Assembly: GCF_030269925.1 (NCBI RefSeq)
Contig: NC_085107.1
Location: forward strand, 7,068,001 to 7,132,000
Direction of reading: 5' to 3'
DNA length: 64,000 bases
Source of the DNA: Bombyx mori
Lineage: Eukaryota > Arthropoda > Insecta > Lepidoptera > Bombycidae
The stretch's first letter is position 1. The number at the start of each line of letters is the position of its first letter. Made by a program: the position numbers and the translations under genes. Under the pieces are notes generated by a model. The model did not search any database, was not told where the DNA came from, and was given only the letters and a program-made list of their open reading frames with translations. Positions 46,908 to 57,659 of the stretch are shown here, in pieces.

Positions 46908-46930
46908 TGGTGGTAGGACCTCTTGTTTGT
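46908..46930 (+). mobile_element. Bm1 junction fragment (about 22 bp)
   Basis: ACTGGTGGTAGGACCTCTTG is an exact match to the start of the truncated Bm1 body, with nothing of the rest. It sits where Helitron copy F loses its 3' end. Confidence 0.65.
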
Positions 46931-47080
46931 TTAAACGCATAATCGGCGTACGATTTTTTACAGTACAAACGACTTGTGAATGGTCCTACGTACGATTTAT
47001 GTGCCACTATTCATTCGTTAAGACGTATACTGCAAATAAACGTGCCGTAAAATTGTGCCGTGTGAACCGAACCTAACACG

Positions 47081-47446
47081 AATCGCAATAACGTGCCGCG
47101 TTATCCCCTCGAACACGATAGTAGTGGATCGATCGGCTAATAACAGAGTACCTACACACGAGACAAGTCGACAATCACGGCCACGTGTGGAGCTTCCCAC
47201 AGTTACTCGTGACATGTAAATGCATTCTGTGAAATTCGTCTTGAAAACCTCTTAGCGCCTGAACCTTGTACGTCGAAGTCCTTGCTCGCGTGTGCAACTA
47301 CAACATCGATCCCAACTCACTTTAAAATTTCACGTGTTCGATTGTGAAAACTTAAATTCGCACCTACATTTTGCATCTTCTAAAGAGCACTCGTGTTTAT
47401 TACGAATGAAAGTTAATTCCTAACTCTGAAAGAACATCACTACCTA
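47081..47446. other. Unannotated DNA, moderately CpG-rich
   Basis: No repeat match or domain; the open frame 47018-47215 (-) is unsupported. Confidence 0.4.
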
Positions 47447-47654
47447 CATAGTATAAAACAAAGTCGCTTTCTCTGTCCCTATATCCCTATGTAAGCTTAA
47501 ATCTTTAAAACTACGCAACGGATTTTGATGCAGTTTTTTTTAATAGATAGAGTGATTGAAAAGAAAGGTTTATATGTATAATAAAATTCATTAAATAGTG
47601 GAGAAATCAATAATAAATTACAGTTTCCGAAGCGAAGCGAGGGCGGGTCGCTAG
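47447..47654 (+). mobile_element. Short Helitron with GGCGGGTCGCTAG end, second copy type
   Basis: The 3' end AGCGAGGGCGGGTCGCTAG before T (47655) is the same as at 11040. The 5' half is different (AGTATAAAACAAAGTCGCTT and AACTACGCAACGGATTTTGA), so the two share ends but not bodies. The start is approximate. Confidence 0.75.
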
Positions 47655-48684
47655 TCTATGATAAATTATAAAACATTGTAATGAAAATTTCTCAACAAAA
47701 AAAAAGGCTCTAATAAATATTTGTTTTTCGAAAACCGCTCTCAAGTTTACACGGAAATTAGCAAAATTACGACCGATGTCGTGTCGAACTCCAATGTAAG
47801 TTATAATTGTCACGGCAATATTATTTTTAACTAGGCCCCGCAGCCTTTTATGATACCATGTCATTATTATTTATTAATTAGGAACAAAACCTTTAAATAA
47901 AATTGATGTTAGTTACCGCTGGCTTCGTGATAAAGTAGATTTAACTCATCATTGCCTATTTTACAAAGCACTTAAATTTTATCATTTATTTTTGCCGCCA
48001 TTTTGTTGGTTTTCTTTTTATAATATCCGCCTAGAATATAGTTTTTTTTGTTTGTTACAAATTTACGAGTAACGGATAACAGTCGACCTTTCTCTGCGCC
48101 GAAACCTCGCGTGCTACCTACGGCTACACGCATTAATTAAAAAAAAAAAAAACAAAAAAAAAAAAACTCATTTTTGAGCGCGATAAACCAACGAAAACGT
48201 CTGTAAACATATTTGACACGTGTAGAACAGTTACAGAGTACAAGTGTGCGGATAAGAGGTTTCCGGCACATCCGGTCGACTTGTCCGACGATTTTTTCAA
48301 GTGACGCCGCCTGATTAGATCGGCAGTCCTTGAGCAAATTAACAGGGATTTTCGAGACAGATGCGTTACGTTTTTGCCTTTGCTTGTGCATGACTACTGA
48401 CTATTAATAATAAGATAGGAAAGTTAAGTAGTTTCTGAAAATAGTTTTTTTTTTTTGGTACTTCTATGAACACATTTAAATGCTGTTGGCTACATAATCA
48501 TTACCTTATTCAATTATAATCAATAATCTATTTTTTTTTTAAATTAAAGGCAAATTGACCCATTTCTGTTGAAACGATATTTAGCATTCATAGTTTTACG
48601 AACGAGGAGAGCAAAGAGCAGCTGACTCTGTGAATGGGTTGCGTTTATGTAAGAAATAAGACGATTTTTTTTTTATGTTCTTTG
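47655..48684. other. Unannotated DNA
   Basis: Contains A-runs at 48138-48167. Open frames on the - strand (47607-47864 and 48137-48391) have no domain. Confidence 0.45.
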
Positions 48685-49115
48685 TGGACAGGAAAGGTAG
48701 ATGGCAAACGTCCCACAGGACGCAATCCCTCGAGATGGTCGGACCAAATACGATCTTCTCTAAACATCAACGTCCACAATGCGCTTCATGAAGCTAAGGA
48801 TCGCAGCAGAGGATCGGGATAAGATGGAGGGAAATCTTACGGGAGAAACTGATGCAGTAGAGGAGTCACGACCCTCAGTAATGAGGAAAACGATGCGTGG
48901 AGGAGGAGTGGTTAATCTTAGCCAAAACAATGCGGCTACTGGTTTTCCAATGAATTATTATATTACGTGCATTATAGTAACGATATTATAGTAAAGTATA
49001 TCTTGTATCATTCACTTCATCAACGAGGGTTAACTGGAAGAGAATGCCTGCATGGCGCTAAGTTCGCCTTTGTACACTATTTTGTGCAATAAAGAATTTT
49101 CATTCATTCATTCAT
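48685..49115 (+). pseudogene. LINE C-terminus and 3' end
   Basis: GKVDGKRPTGRNPSRWSDQI, then ALHEAKDR, matches the C-terminal block of moth Jockey/RTE-type LINEs (GxRxxGRxxxRWxDxI...A.DRxxW). A frameshift follows AKDR. The 3' untranslated part runs through ATGGCGCTAAGTTCGCCTTT, TTGTGCAATAAAG (poly-A signal-like) and a CATT-repeat tail. It is 5'-truncated and dead. Confidence 0.7.
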
Positions 49116-49207
49116 ATATAAAGTATGATAGATTACCAGTATTATCTATCACCTGGCTTCATTCATCGGAAACATTGTTTCTCTATACCGAGATATCTAT
49201 TTACGCT

Positions 49208-49478
49208 ATTAATAATAATAAATAATAAATAAATATTTACTAACAATCACGCCACGTTAACTGGTCCCGTGATAAGTTCGTAAAGAACTTGTGTTACAGG
49301 TACCAGATAACGGAAATAAATGTAAGATTTTTATTATACACATACATATATTTAATATACATCCATAATCCTGGAAAATATATTTATATTTATCATACAA
49401 ATATCTTCCCTTGGCGGGAGTCGAACCCGCGACCCCCTTGTGTAGTGACCATGTCACTTACCACTACACCAGACGGCC
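49208..49478 (-). mobile_element. tRNA-derived SINE, family 2, copy 3
   Basis: Reverse orientation, full length: A/T-rich tail at the left, head CGTCTGGTGTAGTGGTAAGT at the right (49460-49478). An adjacent (TTTA)n run at 49480-49503 may be part of the target site. Confidence 0.9.
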
Positions 49479-49503
49479 ATTTTTATTTATTTATTTATTT
49501 ATT

Positions 49504-50167
49504 AGCGGATTTTTAATCTAATCATTGTTTTTATTTAACTAATAATTGGTCACGTGAATCCAATTTTAGTTTTATAGGGAAGTACTATCCTACGAGAGCT
49601 TGCTTTTAAAAAACAAAGTTCTGAGTCAACATTAACTCGATATCAAGATAACTGCTTGGCACATTTAAAGAGTGCGATGTTAATTACATCAGATTATATT
49701 GACTTCCATACTTTGAGGAGTATTTTAAAATTTTGCTTTCCCACTGTAATTTTCGTGAAAGCACCTTAACTCCTACGCTTTAAGGTTCACATTACGTTCA
49801 CTTGTAAAGTTATCCTAGTCGTTCGGTGATTAATGAACGCGAGAGTATTAACGAAGAAAAAAATAGTGTTTTGTTTTTAGATAATGAGCGTTAACTTGAT
49901 AAATAATTAATGTGTCCGAAGCAAAGATCCTACGAGAGATAACAGCTGCTTTGATAAATTAATAATGAAAAGTTTTGAGGCTCCAGGGTTTTACGTAGTT
50001 TCGTTCAAGAAATTGAAGATTGTCATTTCACCTGATAGCCACAAACGTTATGACGTATTTTGAATTTAAATGACCTCAACCGACTAAACTAAGACATTTC
50101 AAGTAGGAACTAAGAAGCAGATGATTGAACATCGGTTTTGGATACACGAATAGAGCGCTTTAATTCC
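49504..50167. other. Unannotated DNA
   Basis: Nothing recognised. Confidence 0.5.
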
Positions 50168-50465
50168 CTACGTATGCTGATAGCCTTGAGAGGCTATTTC
50201 AGCTTCACCCTAACGTGTGTAGCTGAGCTCACGGGGCTCAAACCGGAGTGTTGCTAACACTGACACTAGCAAGAGCAGTGCTTCGCAGAATCTACCACCG
50301 GATCGGAAACGCGACCCACTGAGAAGATCCGGCGAGAAACTCAGTGGGCTGTGTCTATGGGTTAATTCGCTCGTCGAGTCCTTTGTCGCAAGCGACGGGT
50401 TCGACTAGGACGATGAGCGGTGCTTGTGGTGCCTAAAAGCACCGTTAATGGATCGGGAGAGAGCG
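50168..50465 (+). mobile_element. LINE-like 3' repeat (BMC1-like), best-preserved copy
   Basis: TGATAGCCTTGAGAGGCTAT, GCTCACGGGGCTCAAACCGG, GAGAAGATCCGGCGAGAAAC, GTCGCAAGCGACGGGTTCGA and CCTAAAAGCACCGTTAATGG in order. The - strand frame over it is not conserved as protein. Confidence 0.78.
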
Positions 50466-51649
50466 CTACGAATTCATAATCAAATACAATAATATCTAAT
50501 ACAATAATAGTTAACAAACGACAAGGTCTATTATGAACAAAAAGGGAGTCTGTCCGCGTCGGACCACGCACTGGGAAGACACGATAAACGGTCGTCGGCC
50601 AATTCAGCCCGTGCCTATTCTACAGGCGAATTCAATTAACTGTACAAGGCACGAGAGTAATAAATTCTCTAAACAATCAGAATTCGAGCCCTGGTAATAT
50701 GTACGCTCGCTTGCATACGCACTGCGGCCGTGGCTATGTTTAATCAACGAGTAAACACTATGTACCCTCGCCAGTCCCATGTGGACATATGTAGCTACCC
50801 GGGTTTTTTTTTTTTTAGACCGTCCGTAAAAAGGTTTATGTGGCCATTGTTACGAGGAGAGATTACTTTTTGGCATTTATTCAGAGTGAGAGAGAGCCGG
50901 TTAATTAATGCGAATTACAAATGGCTGGTTATAGCTTTTGTATTCTTTTTTTTTTTCGTTTCATACACCACGGCTTTTAATTCTGAGCAGGCATAATTAT
51001 TATCGAACGCCTACAGATACATACAGAATTTTAAATCAACAGCTAATATTTTAATAGAGAATTATTAATTTTTAGTTTCTCACTAACAAAGTTTTAAATA
51101 CGCGGTTGTATACAAATCATCAATTTTACGTTATATAATAATTAAATTGTATTAAATATGTTCAGATATCGTAGAATACCAAATACGAGATAGCACATAG
51201 CAAATGGCAAACCTTAATTTTGTATTTCGAATAAAACATATCCTACTATTTATCGAGGCACTATTAAATATAAATAAAACCGGTTCTCCGCTGAAGACGC
51301 GGGCTCATTTAAGAAAATAAACTGAATTCAACACCCACTTCTTCAAAAACGAAAACTCGTGTAGCATTTCTTGACTGCGAGCAATACATTACCGTCCAGA
51401 GCCCTTTATCTGTACCTCCTTAGGTACATAACACACCAAATTGTAACAAAAGGATTATTCAAGTAAGAGGATTAAACTCGCTCGCCTAATTTATAACCGC
51501 GCTCGTACCACAACCGAATCGCGTTTTATTTGTTTCCCAAACCAAAATAAACCACACGTTTAACAATTACTTATAAGTAACAAGTCGGTTTTTTTAAAGT
51601 TGTTTACAAGTTGACGCCCGTGTAAGGTTGTAAGGTACCGCTCGTCTCG
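50466..51649. other. Unannotated DNA
   Basis: No repeat recognised. The + strand frame 50730-50996 is driven by T-runs and is unsupported. Confidence 0.45.
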
Positions 51650-52300
51650 CCATTGTCAGAAAGATGCCAGGTCACGACCCTCAGCGTCTTTCTCCTTTAT
51701 TATTCAAAGCTATTTGGCCCAAGACGCGGAAAAACCTCCTTTCGGCCGCTAATTCGGGCTTTATTAACCTTTATCCGATTGTTAAGCGAGACGCGACCGC
51801 CGCGACAAGCGTATCGCTCCACCGATTCCGTTATCTGATCCATCGTAAAAATTAATTACGTACACATGTTCATAAATATCTAAACTGTTAGCATTTACGG
51901 CTAACGTTCGCTCTGACGGTTCACGCGACCGCTCACGCACCTACAGTCGCCCGCGTAATTAGTTACCGAGCAAAAACCGAACATGTCAACCACCACTTTA
52001 TTTAGTGTTATTTTTTTTATGTTAGTTCCTGCAGCCAGAGACGCCTGGGTGCTCTCCTGTATTCCAAAAATGCGAAATTGGCTCAAATTGCTTGTTATTA
52101 ACGATGACAGATGTCTTGGCGCCAGCCGATGTTGCGGTCTCGTTCAAAATGCAGACGTATTCCGTTACAGCAAAGACGTGTTTCGTACGCTCTCGCTGAG
52201 AAATATTTCTGAGCGGCCGATCGGATGTGTTGATACTAGAGCTATGGATATGCAATTAGTGACACAAAAGTTTTTTGTCTGTATTCAAGAAAAATGAGAT
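51650..52300. promoter_or_regulatory. GC-richer unique block with a 104-codon open frame
   Basis: Higher GC than its surroundings, no repeat match in the window, and several CpGs. The + strand is open at 51983-52297. Its N-terminus (TTTLFSVIFFMLVPAARDAW) looks like a signal peptide and the rest has six Cys, including CLGASRCCG, but I recognise no family and an overlapping frame exists on the other strand. It could be a small secreted protein, a non-coding exon or a regulatory element; a coding role is a weak guess. Confidence 0.2.
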
Positions 52301-53070
52301 ATAGAGATAAAATATTATTATGGTAACGTCGCTGTGGTCTGATCGCTTATAACTGTTTAAGTTGTGGTTTCTGTATTTTGCCCACAATCAAAATGATTTT
52401 GGATTTCATTGGTTTAACAACTCTTACATTTTCGCGGTACATATTGTAAATCAATCGAACTAGTTATAGTTAAGCTTCGTATATTTAGCATTAATAAATA
52501 GACTAATACATTGTTTTGTTTATTGTTTGAACTTACTATGTCATTTAATTTAATTGTTTGGCGGAAATCACCTAATTCATATCCTTATTGAATTGTATAA
52601 TTTTTATTTTTTCATTAATGAAACACCACTGTGATTCAATTATAACGGTCAACCAGCCTTTATTTTAAATTGTTTTCAAACGTAATTTAAATTCTAAAAA
52701 TAGTATGTATATTATTCTTTTGAATAAAATCCATTGAGTCTTAACAACAAACAAGGGAAAAAGAAAAGAAAAAAAACATGATTTATAATTTCCTTGAAAC
52801 CATTCAGTTAGGACAATGTTAATATTTTTGGGAAACTCTTTTTTCTTTCTTTATTTTAATTGTAGTTTTTTTAATTGTGAGTATAGAATTGGATAACGAT
52901 AACAAAGAATGTTGAGAATAAAGTAACTTGTTTTACGTGCCCCTCGAAGATGTTTATATCACCTATTTCTGCTTCAAAACATATATGCGTTGCAGCTTAA
53001 GCGATGAGATCACCAATAATAGCGTATAATACTAACAATTACCTTGTACCTGGTGGGTTTTTTTATGATT
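52301..53070. other. Unannotated AT-rich DNA
   Basis: Nothing recognised. Confidence 0.5.
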
Positions 53071-53400
53071 GAAGGCTTACTGGTGGCCCGGAGGCCTTTT
53101 CGGTTTCACCAGGACAGATGGGCGAGCAAAGGCTCAACCAAGAGTGGTGGGATTTGCTAACAGCTGCCCGTGCGCCTCCGAAGGAGACCTAACAAATCAA
53201 GAGCAGCTGCTTTGCGAATGAATCTACTACCAGATCGGAATCGCGACCCGCTGAGAAGATCCGGCGAGAAACTCACAGGGCTGATGCATGGGTTAAGTTG
53301 CACGTCGACTTCTTTGTTGAGTTCGTGTACCTGATATCTCAAGGTATCCGACTCAGATGACGGGGCAGGGAACAACCGCCGCGACCTTATCATGACATTT
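53071..53400 (+). mobile_element. LINE-like repeat, variant related to 5740-6040
   Basis: GGCTTACTGGTGGCCCGGAG, CGGTTTCACCAGGACAGATG, CTACCAGATCGGAATCGCGA and AAGATCCGGCGAGAAACTCA. It is the direct counterpart of the reverse copy at 5740-6040. Confidence 0.7.
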
Positions 53401-53594
53401 CAGATCCTCATGACGACGGAATGTTGACGTGCAATGTAGCCCACAGATACAGTTAGTTTCTCACTGGATCAGCTCAGTGGGTCACTATTGCAATCCAGAT
53501 GTAGATTCAGAAAAACACTACTTTTGCTAAGGTAGATGTTGGCAAGCCTTCAGAGGTTGATTTCCGTAAGCTCGCCCAGTGTCAGTTTTTTTTT
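53401..53594. other. Repeat-like remnant
   Basis: TTTCTCACTGGATCAGCTCA and TGGGTCACTATTGCAATCCA look like an inverted, decayed piece of the same family. Confidence 0.35.
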
Positions 53595-53935
53595 TCCTAC
53601 CTAAGTTGATGCCCTTCAGAGGCCATTTCATCACAATCCTAACAAATAGGTGAGCTCACGGAGTCAAACATGCTAACTAACACTAACCCTAGCAAGAGTA
53701 GTGCTTCGCAGAATCTACAACCGGAAATGCGACCCACTGATAAGATCCGGCGAGAAACTCATTGGGCTGTGTCTGTGGGTTAATTTACTCGCGGAGCCCT
53801 TCGTTGCAAGCGACGTGGTCGCGGAGAACGATAACTGGTGCTTGAGTTACCTAAAAGCGCCGTTAGTGGATCGGGTGATTCGAAATGACATGACACGCAC
53901 CTCAAGAAGGCCCTTGAGGTTACAGGAGGATGGGT
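53595..53935 (+). mobile_element. LINE-like 3' repeat (BMC1-like), copy
   Basis: CCTAGCAAGAGTAGTGCTTC, CACTGATAAGATCCGGCGAG and GCGCCGTTAGTGGATCGGGT in family order. It lies 195 bp after the previous variant in the same orientation. Confidence 0.75.
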
Positions 53936-55299
53936 AGTAAAAAGTCTTAAGATTTGCTTAAGCCAAGTTGACGTGTATAGATGCCGATAAAAACTTAACG
54001 TTAGGTACCTAAGTCAGCCGTTTGGTCTACTGCTCAGATGATAACAACAACAAAAAATGAAAATCGACAAAAAAACGACTAAAATACGTGCAATTACTAG
54101 TTCACAATAAGATAGATACATTTACCTTTTTCATATAATTTAATGTCTTGTAACAGACTCGAGACAGCATATTGGACATTTATTTTATTGCACCCCGTGC
54201 ATATTCGTATTTACAAACAAAACAAAAAGATTGTTGTTGAATTATGCGTCTTGTTGGTGCGTTTCAGAGTTCTATTTGGTAACAATTTAGAACTTGATTT
54301 GTTACTATTTACATTTTGTGAAACATTTATTTGCAAATCAATAAAACTAGACTAATAAAGTATAAGTAAACTAAGTTCGAAATGACAAAGATTGGTTCGT
54401 ATTATGACAAAAACATTAAAAGATACAATTTTATTTCAAGTAGGTACTAAGGTGACTATGGTTACTAAATTATGAATAAATCTGTTCCTTATTAAAAATT
54501 TCATTGATTGGTTTTTAGATACACTACTTTGATAAACTTGTCTAAAAAAACCCGAAAAAAATATTTAATAAAACGTTTTCAACATTGCACAAGATTATAC
54601 ATTTCGTACAAAATAGGATTTAAAAACTATTATTCATGATAATAGTCATTGAATATGACAAAACAAATTTCTCTTGTAAATCATTTACATCATTACAATT
54701 AAGTCAAAGTTCCAGTAAAAAATCGTTCACTAAAAAATAAAATTCTTAATAGTATTATCATACACTTCCGTAATAACGTACCTACATTATAAATAAAACA
54801 CACTAGGTATGTATGTATTTAGTTATATACAGATGTATTCATTACTAAAGTACACTCAAAATTAACTTTAACTAAACCGTCGTCGGAAAAACACCTTACA
54901 TTTCTTAAGTTCATTGTCTCTCCGTCTTGATACCGCCCGCAACCTTTTGAGGTACTGCTGACGTCATGAGGTTGTTGAGGCTTCCCTTCACACAGTACCA
55001 TTTGAACAGAACAACAATTATGAATCTTAAGCATGCTACAGAAAATCGTTTTACCATACCTAAGTATATTAATACGATTTTTTCTTTATGTTTTCGAAGC
55101 TGACTATTATTGATATTAAAAAAGCAATTTAATGTTCAAGGAAAGACATAATCTCTCACTTTGCTTTGCGAAACTGTCACTCTAACTAGCACCATTAACG
55201 TTTAGTATTTTTCCATTCAACAGGTGTTGTTGACATGTTGGTCGAAATTCGTTGTAGTCCAGAAAAACGCCCGGTATAACCGTGTTAAGCGATGCGACT
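53936..55299. other. Unannotated AT-rich DNA
   Basis: Contains a CRE-like palindrome TGACGTCA (54959-54966) within a moderate-GC patch, on its own not evidence of function. Confidence 0.45.
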
Positions 55300-55570
55300 A
55301 TTCTTGCACTTAAATCCCGTAAGCATGCACTCTATTTTCTAATGAAGTACATGCTTAACACGTGTTTACGAACGACTTTCACAATGAGAGTATACATTGT
55401 TATAACATATAACAAAAATCAGACGGCACCTAAAGAAAACGGTTTGTTTTTAATTTGCCCACTATATCGTCTTTCTGCATATTTTACTGTGAAGCAATCA
55501 TGCTTACCGGTTTCAAGTGTCGGATAGTTTTTATATAATTAAATTTTCGACTTCATGTCTCAAAGCGGAT
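55300..55570 (+). mobile_element. Strongly decayed full-length-type Bm1
   Basis: ATTTTCTAATGAAGTACATG, TTAACACGTGTTTACGAACG, ACTTTCACAATGAGAG, then TTACTGTGAAGCAATCATGC follow the order of a headed Bm1. Many deletions. Confidence 0.6.
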
Positions 55571-55763
55571 GGTAATCTCGTTCGCCCAAATGAATCGTAA
55601 AGAAGAAGGATACTTTTTTGAAATGCACGGACGTGTGATAAGAATTGACGAAAATTCAAATAATAAATAAAAGTGTAAAGCTCTACATTAGCAAAAATTA
55701 CTCTAATCGTTAAACTCGCCCAATACCAGATCTCTTCATAAACCTCAATTATTTATAAATTTA

Positions 55764-56055
55764 CTAGCTGACGCGGCAGACTTCATAGTGCTTAATCGAT
55801 AAATAAAAGACCTAAACTTTTGTATAAAATAAACTTAAAACAAACAAAAGGAATCCGTCCGAGGGGGACATATCAAAGGAAAAACAAAATTGTTATATTT
55901 ATTTAACTTCGAGCATTTTCATTCATTTATCTACCTTTTAAACCTTTTCTGGACTTCTACGAATAATTCAAGACCAAAATCAGCTAAATCGCTCCAGCCG
56001 TTCTCGAGTTTTAGCGAGACTAACGAATAGCAATTCATTTTTATATATGTATAGA
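55764..56055 (-). mobile_element. Short Helitron, 'GTTCTCGAG' family, copy 2
   Basis: - strand TC at 56055 and CTAG at 55764 before T; body as in 38137-38428 with moderate divergence. Confidence 0.87.
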
Positions 56056-56404
56056 TAATTTTTAAATTATTTTTCTAAATAAATTTTGTTACTAATATTA
56101 AATCAACTTTGTGGCCATATTTAATTTGTATTACACATTACGGTCCATGACTTTTATACATATTTGTTCGTTACTTAATTAAATTATAAAATGTTGAGCA
56201 CGTAATTACAGCTTTAAGTGAAGGTCGTGTGTGCTTTTATTTTGACCGGCATGTGGTACCCGCACGGGAAAGTTTACTTATTTCAATATGCATATGTTAT
56301 GCAGTGTAAATCAGGCTATAGCGTTTCATGGTGCCGTAGCCAATATAAACACAGACGACAAACCCACAATTCACCTTGAAATATGTCTCTGAATTATATT
56401 TTAT
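56056..56404. other. Unannotated DNA
   Basis: Nothing recognised. Confidence 0.5.
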
Positions 56405-56515
56405 TACCGTAATGGTTGTTGTACCACCTAACAAACCGGAATCCGTGGCTGTTTCGCGGCAGAAAAAGCACAGGGTTGTAAGACCGTGCCTTGAGCTCAG
56501 AATACGCCCTAATTC
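56405..56515 (-). mobile_element. Degenerate Bm1 relic
   Basis: CACCTAACAAACCGGAATCC, GTTTCGCGGCAGAAAAAGCA and GAGCTCAGAATACG match the reverse Bm1 middle with many changes. Confidence 0.55.
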
Positions 56516-57410
56516 TATAACTTACGTAATAAGCAGGTAATTAAATGATATACAACTATAGCTGCGACCAACAGATCAGATTTCGATCGACAAAATCTAT
56601 TTTAATATGTTCGATTTGAGATCGAAGACCGAAAGGGTTCATCATATTATGTTACTTGAAAGTTTTAGCGAAGTTCAAATTTTGTGTCTACTTAATTAAT
56701 TCTCGGTTCGTTGAACTTCTAATTTGTTGGTTTTTAGGGTTCCATTGACGTTATTTTATATAATAATTATTTGAATACGAACAACAAACAGAACAATTTA
56801 TTTTGTTGGTTAATTAGATAATTATCGTTTGTATAAAAGTTAACTAACCGTAATTTGCCTAACGATATTATAGCTACAGTCGTTCCTATTTTATGTAATA
56901 TCGTTATATGTAGCACATATTACATTTCACATTTGAACGCTTCGTCTTTGGTTTAATTGGCAGTGCGCCCGTTGTATTCAAATGATTATCCGATGGCCTA
57001 ATGTTGAACGGAAACCGATTCTACTGATCGTTCTTATAGGATAAAGGGAGAGGTCGTATAATTCATAATGATTTTCCCGTTGCTCATATAATAACTTGTC
57101 CTAAGACGTGACCTCGTGTTGTCAAACGGTTATCGTACACTTCAAAACGTAACACAAGGCAGCTGTAGGTATGTACCTACAGAAATATTTGCAGGATGAT
57201 GCCTCCTACTCGTGAGAGCTCAAAATAAGCCCTCAATACGCACAATACGCTCATTGCGAAAATCTATAAAGTACTCTGGTTACATTCGGTATTACTAATT
57301 CTTAACGAGCGACTTCAAAAATTATCGAGTGGTATTTTAAAAATTTTAAAATTGCCTTTTTTTTTGACGCGCGCATTTTGTCATAAGGATTTTTTTTCTG
57401 TTAGATGATT
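56516..57410. other. Unannotated DNA
   Basis: Nothing recognised. Confidence 0.5.
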
Positions 57411-57659
57411 TTACTGGTGGTAGGACCTATTGTGAGTCCGCACGGGTAGGTACCACCGCCCTGCCTATTTCTGCCGTGAAGCATTAATGCGTTTCGGTTT
57501 GAAGGGTGGGGTAGCCGTTGTAGCTATACTGAGACCTTAGAACTTATATCTCAAGGTGGGTGGCGCATTTACGTTGTAGATGTCTATGGGCTTCAGTAAC
57601 CACTTAACACCAGGTAGGCTGTGAGCTCGTCCACCCATCTAAGCAATAAAAAAAAAAAC
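57411..57659 (+). mobile_element. Bm1 SINE, 5'-truncated, closest to the Iroquois exon
   Basis: Complete truncated body from TTACTGGTGGTAGGACC to the A tail. It is the last well-preserved transposon before the 59.2-64 kb gene region. Confidence 0.92.

Larger units (their letters stand above)
46386..47080. mobile_element. Possible inverted-end element split by Helitron copy F
   Basis: AAGGCTGAGTTTACACGACT..TGCACG (46386-46418) resembles the reverse complement of 47048-47080 (AGGTTCGGTTCACACGGCAC..GGCACG). Similarity is imperfect but continues for about 45 bp. If real, the Helitron was inserted inside an older DNA element. Confidence 0.4.

Noticed and set aside
11596..49516. The same 60-110-residue peptide (MCYRYQI...) encoded in three places (11596-11790, 21058-21411, 49289-49516)
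   Set aside because: It is translation of the tRNA-derived SINE family 2; the recurrence is due to the repeat, not to a protein family.
54959..54966. TGACGTCA palindrome as a regulatory site
   Set aside because: An 8-bp site is expected about once per 65 kb by chance; there is no supporting context.
54819..55034. A 71-codon - strand frame with several Cys
   Set aside because: No homology recognised and no supporting signals.
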